Part shown: positions 21,123 through 32,879 of the stretch, in pieces | Position numbering within the stretch: the stretch's first letter is position 1 | Layout: the number at the start of each line of letters is the position of its first letter | Source of the DNA: Sphaerulina vaccinii | Lineage: Eukaryota > Ascomycota > Dothideomycetes > Mycosphaerellales > Mycosphaerellaceae | NCBI GenBank assembly: GCA_022570795.1 | Contig: JAKUDP010000009.1 | Location: 930,001 to 994,000, forward strand | Direction of reading: 5' to 3' | DNA: 64,000 nucleotides | Notes under the pieces: generated by a model | Database searches by the model: none | What the model was told of the DNA's origin: nothing | The model's input: the letters and a program-made list of their open reading frames with translations, nothing else | Made by a program: the position numbers and the translations under genes

Positions 21123-23534
21123 ATGACCATGACAGCACTTCTTCCTGCACCAGTAGTGCCATCCAACGCACCACCTCATCCAGGTATCATCCATGGCCAA
21201 CAATCATCGAGGGTGCTACGAGAGCACTCTGGCAATCGACAACACGACTACTACGGGACATCACTAGAGCAAAAGTATCCTTCAGCATACCTTTCGGAGA
21301 ATACTTATCCTACATATCAACACGTTCCAAGGCCAGCACATGTGAGCCATCAGACATTATTACAGCATAACCGCAGTCGACATGGACAACATCGACATCT
21401 TCATGGGCAGAGGGACCCTCAACAGATCAGAAAGGAGGCCAGATACCTCTTCCAACGCTTTAAAGCTGCAGACGGATACAACAAGTATCGTAATCGTCAG
21501 TCGAAGGACGACAAGGGTGCAGAAGGAGGGCAGAAATGGCCGGATCGACTCGAGTATGCGTTCTTTGAAGGTAGGTCCCCTTCTCCACGTCACAATGATA
21601 GCAATAATTGACTGTTGACAGCACTGGTGAACTGGCCGCCGATGGGACGTCGCAAGCTCCAACATAAGGAGAAGCAGCGTGGTCGAAACGAGCTCATTGC
21701 CGACTATATTGAAGAGCACACTGGAGAGAACCGCACCAGGAAGCAAGTCTCCAGTCATATCCAGGTCCTGAAACCGTTCGTGGAGAACGATCCACATATC
21801 ATGAGATATCTGTCAAAGGACGATCTCAGCAGCCATGGCCACGCACATCGATACTACACCCAAGGTCATAGCTACTACTCCACTGGAGGTCGCAGAGCAT
21901 CTCAATACCATCCTACAGCATCGACTTATCCCACGAAGAGCGTCGACAATGCTTATAATAACTTGTCGAAGATCAAGCATCAACTGTCCACGTTTCAGCC
22001 CAAAGAGTTCTCCATGTTTGTGCAACGTAAGTTCGATGCTGAGAATACCCAGCAATTGCACGTCTACACTACAAAATGGGAAGAGCCATTGAAGGAACTG
22101 CGGCCCAGCTGGGAGGATTTCAGTGCAGCATTCCCTCTGCTAGCTGCGATGCACGCGCAACGCCCCATCGACTGCAACATGATGTTTGCCAGTGCATCGA
22201 TTGCCTTTCCCACAGAAAGCTGGAAGGACAAAGAAAGAGTCGAGCTCGGTATCAGTCTTTCCTGCACTTCCCAAGATCTGCCAGCAGATGCTCAGGTTTT
22301 CTGCAACAACCGGTTCTACCGTAAGGGTCAGCTTCTACGGGAGCACGGCGGCACTGACCACGTTCCCATGGAGCTCATGTCCGAGGACGGGACTTGTGTC
22401 GAGACACAGGTGAAGTTTGGCTCGGCATTCTGGGCGAGAACATTAGCATTCCTGGCCAACAAGCTGAAATTTACCGAAGCTGAGATTGCAGAAGGGCACG
22501 ATCCTCGTGTAGATGTCGACGAGTATCTCCGCGAGACTACTGCTACTCAGGAGATTGTGATCAAAATGCCTGATGGGACTGGACAACGTCTGCTGGTTAT
22601 CTATTGGGAGTTCAGACTGAGTTCTGTACAGCGAGGAAACACCAAATGGCGTCAAATGAGACTGCCAACATCGACACCGGTAGAGTCGACGAGTCCTTAC
22701 AAGACTGATGTCTACAGCGAGCCGAAGAATGAACGAATGGACAGTGTGTTCGACTACGGCATGCAGCAATATAGTGGAGATACATATGCCGCGACACAAC
22801 CCACAGCACTTCAGTCACCGTTCGAGTACGACAACTCATCGTCATCAGGCAGTGCACTCAACTCCGCCACATGGCCTGCTCATGCCTCATTCGATGCCAA
22901 TGGCGGATCAAACACAGCACCACAGTCTGCGGTTGATCTCTTTCCACCTGGTGGAGACAACAGCTTTGACTTTTCTGGTGGCAATATCAACATATCGTAT
23001 GACAACATGGACTTCAGTACCTTCGATGCTGCTGCCTTCGACTTCAGCACTGGGACAGACTTTGCCACTGATCCCGCCTTGGAGAACTACGGCACACAGG
23101 ATTTTACCCAGCAAGACTTCGATACACAGTGGTATGACAACTTTGGAGATGCTCATCAGCAGCAACCACAAGTAGCACAAGCTCCCATGAGTGCAGGCGC
23201 ATCATCTGAAGAGGTCGCGCAAGATGGCGGACAGGATCATTATGACTTCGATCTACCGCCAGCGACATGCGGCGTCGAGTCGCAAGCTACAACAGCTACC
23301 TTTGACGACTATGGTACGGCAGTCTATGATGATCAGCACTATAACCAGGACTACGGTGTTTCTCCACACGAAGCACAGGCGTACGGAGGTGCTGGGCAGG
23401 ACGTAGCGATCAAGGAGGAAGACGCTCTCGCTGCATTGGCTGGTGCCAGCGGCTATACTGCTGAGCATGCTCCAACAGAAAGGGATGCAAGTCAGGGATT
23501 CGCGGCACAAAGCCAGCAATATCACGCCCAGTAG
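21123..23534 (+). CDS. abaA: TEA/ATTS-domain transcription factor, AbaA-like
   Basis: Exon 1 (21123-21570) and exon 2 (21622-23534) are joined across a 51-nt intron (GTAGGT...TTGACAG) and encode 786 aa. The intron cuts the TEA DNA-binding domain (about 136-205) right after KWPDRLEYAFFE; exon 2 continues ALVNWPPMGRRK, GRNELIADYIEEHTGENRTR and KQVSSHIQVLK, the recognition helix. Known members (Aspergillus AbaA, yeast Tec1) bind CATTCY sites; AbaA drives phialide and conidium formation between BrlA and WetA. The C-terminal half is Asp/Gln/Tyr-rich and probably activating. Start at 21123 or 21129 (MTMTALLP) is uncertain; an in-frame ATG also exists at 21063. Orthology to AbaA rather than another TEA protein is inferred from family scarcity in ascomycetes. 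Confidence 0.88.
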
Positions 23535-24614
23535 TAGGTGCTGTGATGGCACGAAAAGCATTATTATGACCTTATACGATAATGGTTAATGAGATCTTTG
23601 CATGATCTTATGAGAGAGCTAGACTTTAATGTGTATGTACTTTGTCTTCAATAGTATACTTATCCAACTACTCCTGTTGCACGTGCATCTCCGTGTTGTC
23701 AGTGGCGAGTGGGATGACACGATAAGCTAGAGTCAGCAGAAGGTGTGAGAGCCCCTGCAATCGAGGCTGTCAACAGTCGTACAAAAGACGTTTCACAACA
23801 CCATCATACGTACCAGACTATTGCCATTGCCATTTCGATACTCCTCCTATGAACTGTGCCTGGCAGCATGTCTTGTGGTACGGACCGCGAGGCGAGCTTT
23901 GCATTCCTCGCAATCTTCGGGTGCTCAACCAAGCTACTATGACGACGAAGGACTTCACTCTGGCAATGATTACCGGGTCGGGTGAAGCTCCACAGCATCG
24001 ACTCGATGGTTCTCTCCAAACTCAGCTCACCCGCAACATCTTGCTCGAATGGAACTTGTTCTGTTGCACCCACGTATCGTGTCTCAGGAACATGCCAATG
24101 TCGCCTAGTCGTACCGTCTCTGAGACCATGGCTGTTGCTTTGAGATTGGAGTTCAACCAGCAGCCAGCCAGCGCAGGTGTGAGAGCTTCTGTAATCAAGG
24201 CTTATAATCTTCCATGATTTGTGCTTGCCAAGCATCGGTCATGCCATGTCCAGACGACTCTCCGCTCTCGGCACTAGTCGGTTCCAGGCGGCGAAGCTGA
24301 GGAGATGGAGAGCGAGGAGGAGGGAGGTATACTCGCCTTCCAACGCCGCGCCGGCTAATTCTGGCGGCATCGAGATGGACAACGAGGACGAAGAGACCGG
24401 CGGTGTTTCACTTCACATGCCATACCGGCTGAAATAGGTCAAAGTTCCTCATCACCAGTAAGTGATTTGCATTACAGTATAACATTTGCAAGTGAAAGGC
24501 TTTACATAGCAAAAGGGGTTGTGACTAACGACTTTGCGACAGCAGCGTGCTGCGGCCAGTGATCCTGTCGGCCGTCTCATATCCAATGCAAAAACGCCAA
24601 CGAACTCTCTTCGC
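23535..24614. other. Intergenic, no supported gene
   Basis: This is the convergent region between the TEA factor and the Rax1-like gene. Frames of 120-143 codons occur on both strands over the same bases (about 23,800-24,235), typical of chance or decay. A short plus frame (24,219-24,437) is basic then acidic, with no family match. Confidence 0.4.
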
Positions 24615-25893
24615 TCAGAGTCGTTTCCCAGGTACAAAAATGAACAGACATAGCAACGCCACATCAATGATGAATATCCAGAGCAAGCACATCATCGCTC
24701 TTTGATTCAATAGCTTTTTCACAAAGGGTTCCTTGATCCTTGCGAAGCTAAAGAAGGTGTATTCGCTGAAACCCAGAAGTGCCAGTATGGGGTCCAGCAT
24801 GTATTGGTGTGTGGCAAGGAGGTATATGCCAATTGTGAATGGTAAAATGAGCCAGCATCGCGTGGCCCGGCTTTTGTTGAGAAATATGAGAACGAACGCT
24901 GTCCATAGTGCACCGAAAAGTGCAACCAGGCCGCAGATGAGTCGCAGCATCATGGAAGGTTGTACGATGTTACCGAGAGCTTTCGCTCGGAGGAAGCCTG
25001 GGAAAGCATCACGTTCCATAGCCTGGAAGACGTAGTCCTTTGCTGCGTCAAACACTTCTGGGTCGTCTCGGCCTTCATGTTCGATAGCGTGTGTGATCTC
25101 GTTCAAAATTCCCTGGGGAAGAATGATCTCGCGTTCGGCTCCTGGAAGTAAGAATGTGTAGAGGATCTTCTCGGCGGAAGCTCTGATATCTGCGCGCGCG
25201 ACAGTGTGTTGCGGGCTGTTGTTGCTGTTCATGTTTCCTGACGATGGCGATCCGTCCTGGCCGGTCATGAAGCTGGGACGTGGGTGCTCCAGACCGGAAT
25301 CAGAGTTGTGATGGCTGCCCGTGCTGTGTTGCGGGCTGTGTCCAGTGCCATTCTCATTTCGCAAGAACGCGCTCAGTCGTTGGTCGGGCGTTTGCCGGTC
25401 TCTTGACTTGTCGCGATAGATGCCGCTGGGTCCTGGCTCTGTAGATGTACGCTCCAGGCCATTGTGTCCGTTGCCATTGCCATTGTATGTGTCCAATGTC
25501 TGCGACGATCTCTTGCTGCCAGACTTGTCGAGCTCGGGCGTCGACACAAGGACTGACCTCCTCAATTCGCGCACGTAGTGTCGACACAGCGACATGTGTT
25601 GTGAGACATCGAGCCTGGAGAGGTAGTTGTCAGCCTTCCTCTTCTCCTTCCATGCTTGTTTGTTTCCACTCACCAGAAATCGAGGTAGTCCACGGATCGC
25701 TGCACATCGCGCATGTAAATGTAGAAGGAGAATAGATCGACCTGCTGCCGTCAATACTGCTGTCTCAATGCCATTCCGACGTGCGCTGTTTACGCACCGG
25801 CGCCAGTGTCCTCCGCGACAGCACTTCAAAGAGGTTCGGTAGGCGTTCGCGCGCTGCAGCATCAGGCGTCGGCGCCCGGTCTGAGCCGTCCAT
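24615..25893 (-). CDS. RGS-domain membrane protein, Rax1-like
   Basis: Three exons (25893-25798, 25741-25674, 25614-24615), with introns of 56 and 59 nt, give 387 aa. The splices rebuild the RGS start: LPNLFEVLSRRTLAP then VDLFSFYIYMRDVQRSVDYL then DFW/LDVSQHMSLCRHYVREL. A long Ser/Asn-rich loop (about 80-190) separates this from the rest of the RGS box (ASAEKILYTFLLPGAE, DAAKDYVFQAMERDAFPGFL). Three membrane helices follow: LICGLVALFGALWTAFVLIF, CWLILPFTIGIYLL, and CLLWIFIIDVALLCLFIFV. This RGS plus C-terminal helices plan is that of Rax1, which in yeast marks bipolar bud sites with Rax2. In filamentous fungi it may tune G-protein or polarity signalling. Confidence 0.88.
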
Positions 25894-26830
25894 GATGAGC
25901 TGCTGCTGCTGTCGTCGTCCCCCCAATATGATATGGCCCGTCTGTCGCTGTATTCAAAGAAATGTCGCGTTGTCGATGTCGTCGTGAGCGGCGCCTGAGG
26001 TCGCTCGACGCTACCGTTGGAACAAGGCTTTGACGGTGCCAGCCAGCCAGGGAGGTGTCGTTGTTTCTAATTAGAATACGCTGATATAAGCCAATCAACG
26101 GTCGTGCTTGCCACAATCCCGACCGACCATCGTGGACTCGCTTCGGCTCCGGCTCCTGCAACCTTGTTCACTTCACTTTCCACCTTCTTTTTGTTCCTCT
26201 TGATGGTCTTCTACAGCTGCTTCCGATTATTGATTTATCGTCTCGACAGCGGACTTTGGAGATGGCACAGCGATGAGATAAGATGGCCTCAGAGCTGAAC
26301 ACGCCACTACACATTCTCACCGAACCTTGAGGATCTGCCGCCAAAAGCATAAGCGACGGCAATGCTCGTCTGAGGCTCACAGACTGAACGCGTCGCAGGA
26401 CATGACTGTTGATGCTGAGAATTGAAGAATTGCACAAGATCTAACACCGAATGCGTGCCTATACGCAGACGCCTCGTCTGACCAGGTTTCTAATATCCTC
26501 TGATCTGATCTCGCCTCTTCATCAAGTCTTCCAGCTAGACGGGCAAGATACGCGAAACTTGCTAAGCATCAACAATGCCACTCATAGCAGGTTCTGACCG
26601 CTGTGGTCAGCGACTGATGATATGGCCTTCATATGCACGCATACGTCTTTGGCCATCAAAATAGGTCTTGGCTGGCCAGCATGCCTTGCATTACGACGCC
26701 GAAACGACGGTCCGATCTTGATCCTAGCAATGTCTGCCATACTTAAACATTGTGAGTGCACCCAATTTCCTTCTTGTACAAGAAACACCAGACATTCGTT
26801 CCCCAAGCATCGACATCAGCACCGCCCATC
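25894..26830. promoter_or_regulatory. Divergent promoter region, Rax1-like / PhiA-like
   Basis: This 937-bp interval separates two divergent genes. No coding frame with a domain is seen; a minus frame at 25,862-26,161 overlaps the first exon of the Rax1-like gene and is a shadow. Confidence 0.4.
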
Positions 26831-27487
26831 ATGCTCGCCACAACATTCAGCATCGTAGCGCTGGCCGCCAGCCTGGTATCAGCAGTGCCAATGGAACCAG
26901 TGATCGTTGTCGACGAAGCCCCATCTTTCGGTAACGCCTTTGGCATAGAAGCAACAGGCGAAGGTCTCGGCACAGCACCAGTCCAGCTCACAGCACAACG
27001 TGGAAGAGTCTACATTGGCGGAACACAAGAACAACCTACGAACTGCTCCAGCGCGCAAACCGTCCATGACTTCGCGACCTTCGTCTGGTACTCCGACAAG
27101 ACTATATTTCTGTACAGTAATGATCCCACTCGACCACAACAAGTCTGGGCAGATGTGGGCAATGGAGGACTTGTAGGATATGCTACCGCGAAGCAGGCGA
27201 ACCCAGGCCCAGAAAGCTTGAGTCCGTTCGAAATCGATGCCGAGAGTCGAGTTGTTACTTTCGGTGGTGTCAGCGCGAAGGCTTGTCCGGAGGATAGTGA
27301 AAAGCCGACGACTGCGCCCTTTGGAATCTGGTTCAGTACGGAGGAGAAGCCAGGAAATTTGGCGAACTGCTTCGATGTGACGCTGAAGGCGTACGCGACC
27401 CCGGCAAGAGATGCTTGTACTTATAGCTATCTGCCGAGCTGTGAGGAGGAACCGGAGTCGTGTGGCCCATTCGTTCCAAGTGTGTAG
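26831..27487 (+). CDS. Secreted PhiA-like cell-wall protein
   Basis: The single exon encodes 218 aa from the ATG at 26831, which opens a clear signal peptide (MLATTFSIVALAASLVSAVP). An in-frame upstream ATG at 26756 would bury the signal and is not preferred. GRVYIGGTQEQPTNCSS, TIFLYSNDPTRPQQVWADVG, GLVGYAT and VVTFGGVSAKAC match the layout of the fungal phiA wall-protein group (beta-rich, GR(I/V)YIGG and QQxW motifs). PhiA in Aspergillus is needed for phialide development and wall properties. Six or more Cys suggest disulfides. The assignment is by motif memory. Confidence 0.65.
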   Translation: MLATTFSIVALAASLVSAVPMEPVIVVDEAPSFGNAFGIEATGEGLGTAPVQLTAQRGRVYIGGTQEQPTNCSSAQTVHDFATFVWYSDKTIFLYSNDPTRPQQVWADVGNGGLVGYATAKQANPGPESLSPFEIDAESRVVTFGGVSAKACPEDSEKPTTAPFGIWFSTEEKPGNLANCFDVTLKAYATPARDACTYSYLPSCEEEPESCGPFVPSV

Positions 27488-27678
27488 AGGCGACTCGAAC
27501 TCGTCGCTACGCACAGGATCGTCAAGAAAAGGGATGCATGAGCATGGTCGAAAGGAACCGGAAAGTGTTTTAAGATCTGGTTTCAAGTACATAATTATGC
27601 GCGCATGTCGCGTCTGACTGTTTGCACTGCTAACCCCTCCTTACTCTACAACATCTGGCTCTACTGCTGACAACATAC

Positions 27679-29084
27679 CTAGAACTTACCAAAGTCCTTG
27701 TTGATGATAGACCAGAACCAAGAGTTCTTCAGCTCCCACAGCTTACCAAGCTTGTTCTCACTCTTGTGGTCACACCAATCAGTTGGAAGAGTCTCAGTGA
27801 ACAACTTGCAGTAAGTTCCAATCATCTTGCCCGAGTCCCAGACCTCGAAAGCATTGAAAGCATTGATTGGCGAATAGCTGTTCTTACCCTTGGCCTTTGC
27901 ATCGGCGATGTTCTTCACCTTCTGCACTTTGGCGAAGATGCGGCAGAAGTCTGGGTTGAAAGCTCCGGGGAAGAATTTGTCGCCGAGCCACCAGTCCTTG
28001 CCCTTGTCACCAATGCCACCTCCAGGGCACTGCTTTGGTGGCTTGTGGTCTGGGACATCGATTGGAGCGCCAGGCTTGCTGTAGCCGTTTGAGCCTGCGA
28101 TGGCAGTCTGGAATTGCTCTCGGAACTGGCCACTGTTGGTAGCTCCCTTGGCATCAATGGCAGATCCCCAGAGCGCACAGCGGATGTTGGTGGTGGAAGC
28201 TGGGTTGGGGCAGTTGGCAGTGGCATTATTTGGATCTGTCGATGGGCTGAGATTTGGAAGCCTTTCGTAGTAGATGTTGAAGCTGCTGCAACCCTTCTCA
28301 GCGTCACAGAAGCTGGAGCAGGCCTGCGTGTCGTAGCTGGTCAGGTCCCGGAAGGTTATGTAAGAGTTGCCAGAGTAGGCGGCTTGCAGATTCTGGAAGA
28401 CACGGTTGTAGCCATTTGGAGTCGCGGCACCAAGAGCAGCATCGCGGAACGCCGGATTGTTCACGAAAGCGGCAACAGTGTCTGGGTTGTTGACGACTGG
28501 ACCAGCACCCACAGGCTGGACTTCACAGCGGTCTGTACGTGGAGGTGGCGTGTAGGTTGGCTCCGGCTGCTTAGTAGTGGATGAAGCTGGTGGCTACAGA
28601 GAAGTACGTTAGCAATTGCGCTGACTATGTGTATTCAGAAGAAGTCATCTACCTTGGGGTCTGGCTTTGGTGGCTGTGGTTGTGGTTTGGGCGGCTGAGG
28701 CTGAGGCTTTGGTGGTGCGCCTGACACGATATAGTCAGTGACAGAGAGCTAACAATGAAGGCAGTGACACTCACACTCTGGCTTCCACCAGAAATACTTG
28801 CACCAGCTCGAGCCCCAGCTGTGAGAAGAGCCGAACCAGAAAGTAGGATCGGCTTCAGCGTCACGAGCCATACGGAACTTGGCTGGAGCAGCTGTAGCTA
28901 CTGCAGTGGCAGCAGAGACGACCGAAGAAAGCGATGCCTCGACAGCGGCATTGTCGACGACATTGACCTCCGGCGGAGCGGTCGCAGTTGGTGCCGGTGC
29001 ATTTGTGATCTGAGCAAGATCAAGAGTGCCTTGGGCCAGAGCCAATGGGGCCAGAGCGGCCGCAATGGCGATGGCGGACTTCAT
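27679..29084 (-). CDS. Secreted protein with PAN/Apple-like domain and proline-rich linker
   Basis: Three exons (29084-28775, 28720-28653, 28593-27679), with introns of 54 and 59 nt, give 430 aa. The protein starts MKSAIAIAAALAPLALAQG, a signal peptide. A Trp/Cys segment (SSWCKYFWWKPEC) precedes a Pro/Gln linker made by exon 2 (PQPQPPKPQPQPPKP). Exon 3 carries a Cys-rich PAN-like region: TFRDLTSYDTQACSSFCD, GCSSFNIYYERLP, NIRCALWGS, then SNGYSK, followed by a Trp-rich C-terminal domain (FNAFEVWDSGKMIGTYC). This extracellular architecture is common in ascomycetes with no known enzyme activity; binding to wall or host polymers is plausible but unproven. It converges with the PhiA-like gene. Confidence 0.85.
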
Positions 29085-30471
29085 GCTTGTAAGTGATGTC
29101 TGACTAAGGAGAATTTGCAACAACGATTGTGGTATAAAACGAGTGTAAGAATGAGAGCAGCACGCTGTGGTCTGACCTCTGCATTGACCGGCGGGCAGTA
29201 GATGTTCTTATACCGTGCGCATCACCTGCCCCAGGTCCAGATCCTATAAGGCGAGCTTTGTCAAGAACGCCTCCTGAAACGGCTCGACGACGCTCAATTC
29301 GGCTTTGGTCGCTATCTAAGAATGATGGTGGAAGTGTAAACCCTCATTGCAGGAACACGAAAGCATGACTTGCACAATGCCGCTGCGTGTAACTCCAGAA
29401 GGTGCACGCTAGAGACTACTCCAGTAAGACTAGTAGTGTGGTCTCCGCGGAGGACAGATGAGTCGACGACACGAGTCTGTCCTAGGAATGCATGTCGTGG
29501 AAGCATACCTGAGCCAAGCACACGGCGTATTAGTGCGACTTTCTGAGGAGTTCTCATTACATACATTCATGCCAATGTATGCCGAGAGCGTATGCTTGCT
29601 TATGGCACAAACATTGGCAACACCAAATAGCTGATCAGAAGAATTCGGGCAGGTCCTGTCTTTCAGCGTTCAATCGTATGTGGAACAATCTCGATCACTG
29701 ATCGAGCGTCTGGTGAGTAAAGTGTGATGTTCAGCTTCCGTATGAGCAGGAGGGGCATGGGCTGATCCAATCTCCCTGCCATAGCCAAGAAGCCTGGTCC
29801 TAACTTGGAAGGAGAGGAAGTGGTTTGGTCGGGCGGATATACGAAAGCTTAATAGCATTTGCGTTCTTGCCGAAACAGGCGTCTTGGCATCGACCAAGAG
29901 GTTGAGAGAGGCAACGATCAGCTCTTCTTGCGTCCAATTTCGTGTTGTCGCGTGTTCTTACGCGTGGGATTCGGCGACAATGCGGCTCCAGTTGACAATG
30001 ATCAGTAGTGCCCTCAATGGTTTCCTTGCGTCCGACTGTGAGCGTATCTCGGCAAGTCTGCAAATGATCGTGATCTTCTCAACCTCTGCATGAAAGAAGA
30101 CTGTCGTGGTCCATTGCTTAAAGCCATCCTGACTCGCGCGATCAAACACACAGCTGGAATCTGTCAGTGTCTTGTCTCCTAGACATACGTGCGAGGCAAG
30201 GTGATGTTCAAGGCGGAGACAAGGTTTCGCGGTACCACTCGAACACGGCTTCCATGCGGGAAGTGCATGCCGACTTTGTAGAACGATACCGTCGGCGTTA
30301 CTATGGTTGTAGAAAGATCAGGAACAACCGGAAGTCGTATTGCTCGGGGCAGATGCCGATTGACTGTTTCATCTGGAGTCTGCAGACACTCTCCAAGTTG
30401 TGAGGTAGAAAATTCGCACGAAACAGCTGGCGAGAGTTGGCCTCCCGTGAGGTGTACTTGCCACGCTCATA
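29085..30471. other. 1.4-kb intergenic region, nothing assignable
   Basis: Overlapping frames occur at 29,670-30,149, mainly on the minus strand. One phrase (WTQEELIVASLNLLVDAKT) is suggestive of a helical protein but is not supported by a start, splice structure or family. No repeats of note. Confidence 0.4.
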
Positions 30472-32879
30472 CTACTCCACACTCAAAATCGTCCCATTCT
30501 CCCTTGTCAAAAAGTCAAAGAATGGTTGCAACTCTGGCGTACGTGCTCCGTTGACCAGAAGCACAGCCGGTTTCCCGTATGGTGCTGGAACAGTCACATC
30601 TTGACCTCCAGTATACGTCGTGCCTGTCCATACATGCTCATAAGTCCTGTTCCCGCTGTCACCCGCGGGCAGATAGACAGTGACCTCAAAAGTCTGTGGA
30701 TCCAGAACAGGCGCGACATAGAGATCTGGCCCAAGGTAGAAACTCTGGTAGCTGATGTCTCTTGCTCGAAGATCTTTGGGATGGTATAAGACGACAGGAC
30801 GAAGAAGTGGCCAGCCCTTCGTCTGGCTCTCGGTCTCCAGTATGTGACGTCTGTACTTTGCCAGAGAGACGAACAGGCGTGCGTTGTACGCGAAGTACTC
30901 ATAGGTAGTCGAGTTGCTGTAGAATTGCGTATTGACAGACGGAATGTTGCCTTCGTGGGATCTGAAGACAGCGCTGCTGACTGCGGCGAGCTCACCCCAT
31001 CGTCCAAGTAGCTCAGGCGAGCGGGTGATGTTATAGTCACTATACGTCAGGACAGTGGTATAGCCACCAACGTCGGAGTGTTGCTGAGAGTATCCTGAGA
31101 AGCCCATGTGAACCATGATTGTGACGACGGACTTTATTCCATCGTGTACACCCCAGTCGACATTCTGGTCGCCAACCCAGAAGAGATTCATGTATCTTTG
31201 AGCGGACTGTGCAGCAGAGCGATGGAACAGAACTGCCTCGTTCTGCAGGCCAATTCTTCAACTACGCCTCGATGATACTCGGCCCATTGTGTAGGATATG
31301 CGTTATGGTAAAAGAAGGCGTCGCTAACAGCGTCGTAGATCTTGGTGTCAGCAGTGAGTGGGGTGTACTCGCCGAAGTCTGTCATAAATCCAGAGATGCT
31401 AAAGCTCATATTAGTAAGTGCCGCGTCTGTCGTCACGCCCATTGCCCGAGCATAGAAGGGATCACCCTCACAAGAGTGCTTGACTTACTTGGAGTTCCAG
31501 ACTTGCTCCTTCAGAACATCGAGAAACCACTCTCGTAGGTACGGATTGGTAAGATCGACAATTCCTGCCTCCAAGCCCGGTCCACTAGAGATGACAGCAG
31601 TGGAGTTGGTCGTGGTATTCTGCACAAAGTAGTGACTGGCGCTTGCTTCATCATACAGATTGCGGCGGTATCCAGTGCTCTTCGTCGAGACGTTGGTCAG
31701 AAACACATTGATGTAAGACAACGTGCGCACGTTGTATTCGTCACGCAAGTTCTGAACAAAGTCGGTCCATTCAGGATAAAGCACATCATCGTTTTCCCAG
31801 TTCCACCATAATCGCGATATGTTGATGTAAGGCCCGACTTGGCTGTGAGTGCCGACCCAATCTTGAAGCCATACGCCTGCGATAGGCGCGCCAAGGTCAA
31901 TACCTTGCTTGACAATGCTATTGACCTTGTCCTGTCCACCTTGTATGCCAAGTACCGCACCTTCGTCCACCCACGTGGGCAAAGCTGGCTGCCGCCCAGT
32001 GTATGCAGTCAAAGCCTCAATGGCATCGAACAAGTTGTCGCTCCTTGTGAATGCGCCATCCACACTCAGCGAGTCGTAGCGGACTGTAACAGCATCAGAG
32101 TCGGTGAAGTCGAAGTTGGCATACCCTGTACTCTTCTCAGACAGGTAGAACACATTACCATCTGTTGAGATATAGGAAGGGATCGCTGTGTAAGCTGTAA
32201 ACAAGCTGCCACCTGCAATCGAGCCATTGGCGTTCTCGATGGATGTGATAGGCTCATCTCCTCGTCCCACACCTTGCTCTCTCGACAAGATTGGAATGCT
32301 CTGATTCTTGAGCGAGGCAAAAGATGCTTGGCTTCCAAGTCCATAGAAGTCCTCGCCTGCCCGGGAATCGAAGCGGAAGTAGAGCTTCTTGAGTGATTGC
32401 GATGTGCTTGCAGTTGATGAGTTGATATCGAGATAGAAGGCCACGCGGTCGGCAAGGATGTGAGGTACCCAGAAGTTGAGCGAGTATGTTGCACTCAGGC
32501 TCCCATTGTAGGTCAAGTGCCCACTCACCCGCGCTGCGGAACCGGTCACACTATCCTTCCAGTCGAAGAGTTGAATCGCTGTGATGTCCTGTCCATCGGT
32601 GGTATCAATGTCCACCTGAGTGATATTGAATGCTCCATTCGAGCCAGTGACAGAGTCGTTACCTGCGCTGGCGCTGATAAAAGGCTTGTCCGATGCTGTG
32701 CTCCAGATGCTCAGGTCGTCTTTCGTGATCGCCAGCTGATCGTACTCTCGAGTAAGAACGAAGCCACTTCCAAGGTCCCATACTGTCTTGCCATCATCAT
32801 GCCCAGTAGCCAGCACACTCTGAGTGGATGCTGCACACCAGAGGTAGCTGCAGGTTGCGAGCAGGTAGCCGGTCTTCAT
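30472..32879 (-). pseudogene. GH31 glycosidase, YihQ (sulfoquinovosidase)-like, frame broken by one base
   Basis: The ATG at 32879 opens a signal peptide (MKTGYLLATCSYLWCAAS). Exon 1 (32879-31489) carries LYFRFDSRAGEDFYGLGSQ, EQGVGRGDEPIT, GAPIAGVWLQDWVG and LWWNWEND. A 90-nt intron (31399-31488) precedes exon 2, which begins NISGFMTDFGEYTP with the nucleophile Asp. After HRGVVEEL the frame shifts by one near 31250, then continues GLQNEAVLFHRS, GFSGYSQQHSDVGGY (acid/base Asp) and RSHEGNIPS to the end. Adding one base at a GG pair restores about 772 aa. QDWVG, DFGEY and RSHEGN place it in the YihQ-like branch of family 31 rather than the classical alpha-glucosidases. Sulfoquinovose specificity is not proven. 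A sequencing slip or a true pseudogene are both possible. Confidence 0.85.

Noticed and set aside
29670..30149. Minus-strand frames with WTQEELIVASLNLL
   Set aside because: They overlap in several frames with no start, splice structure or recognised domain.
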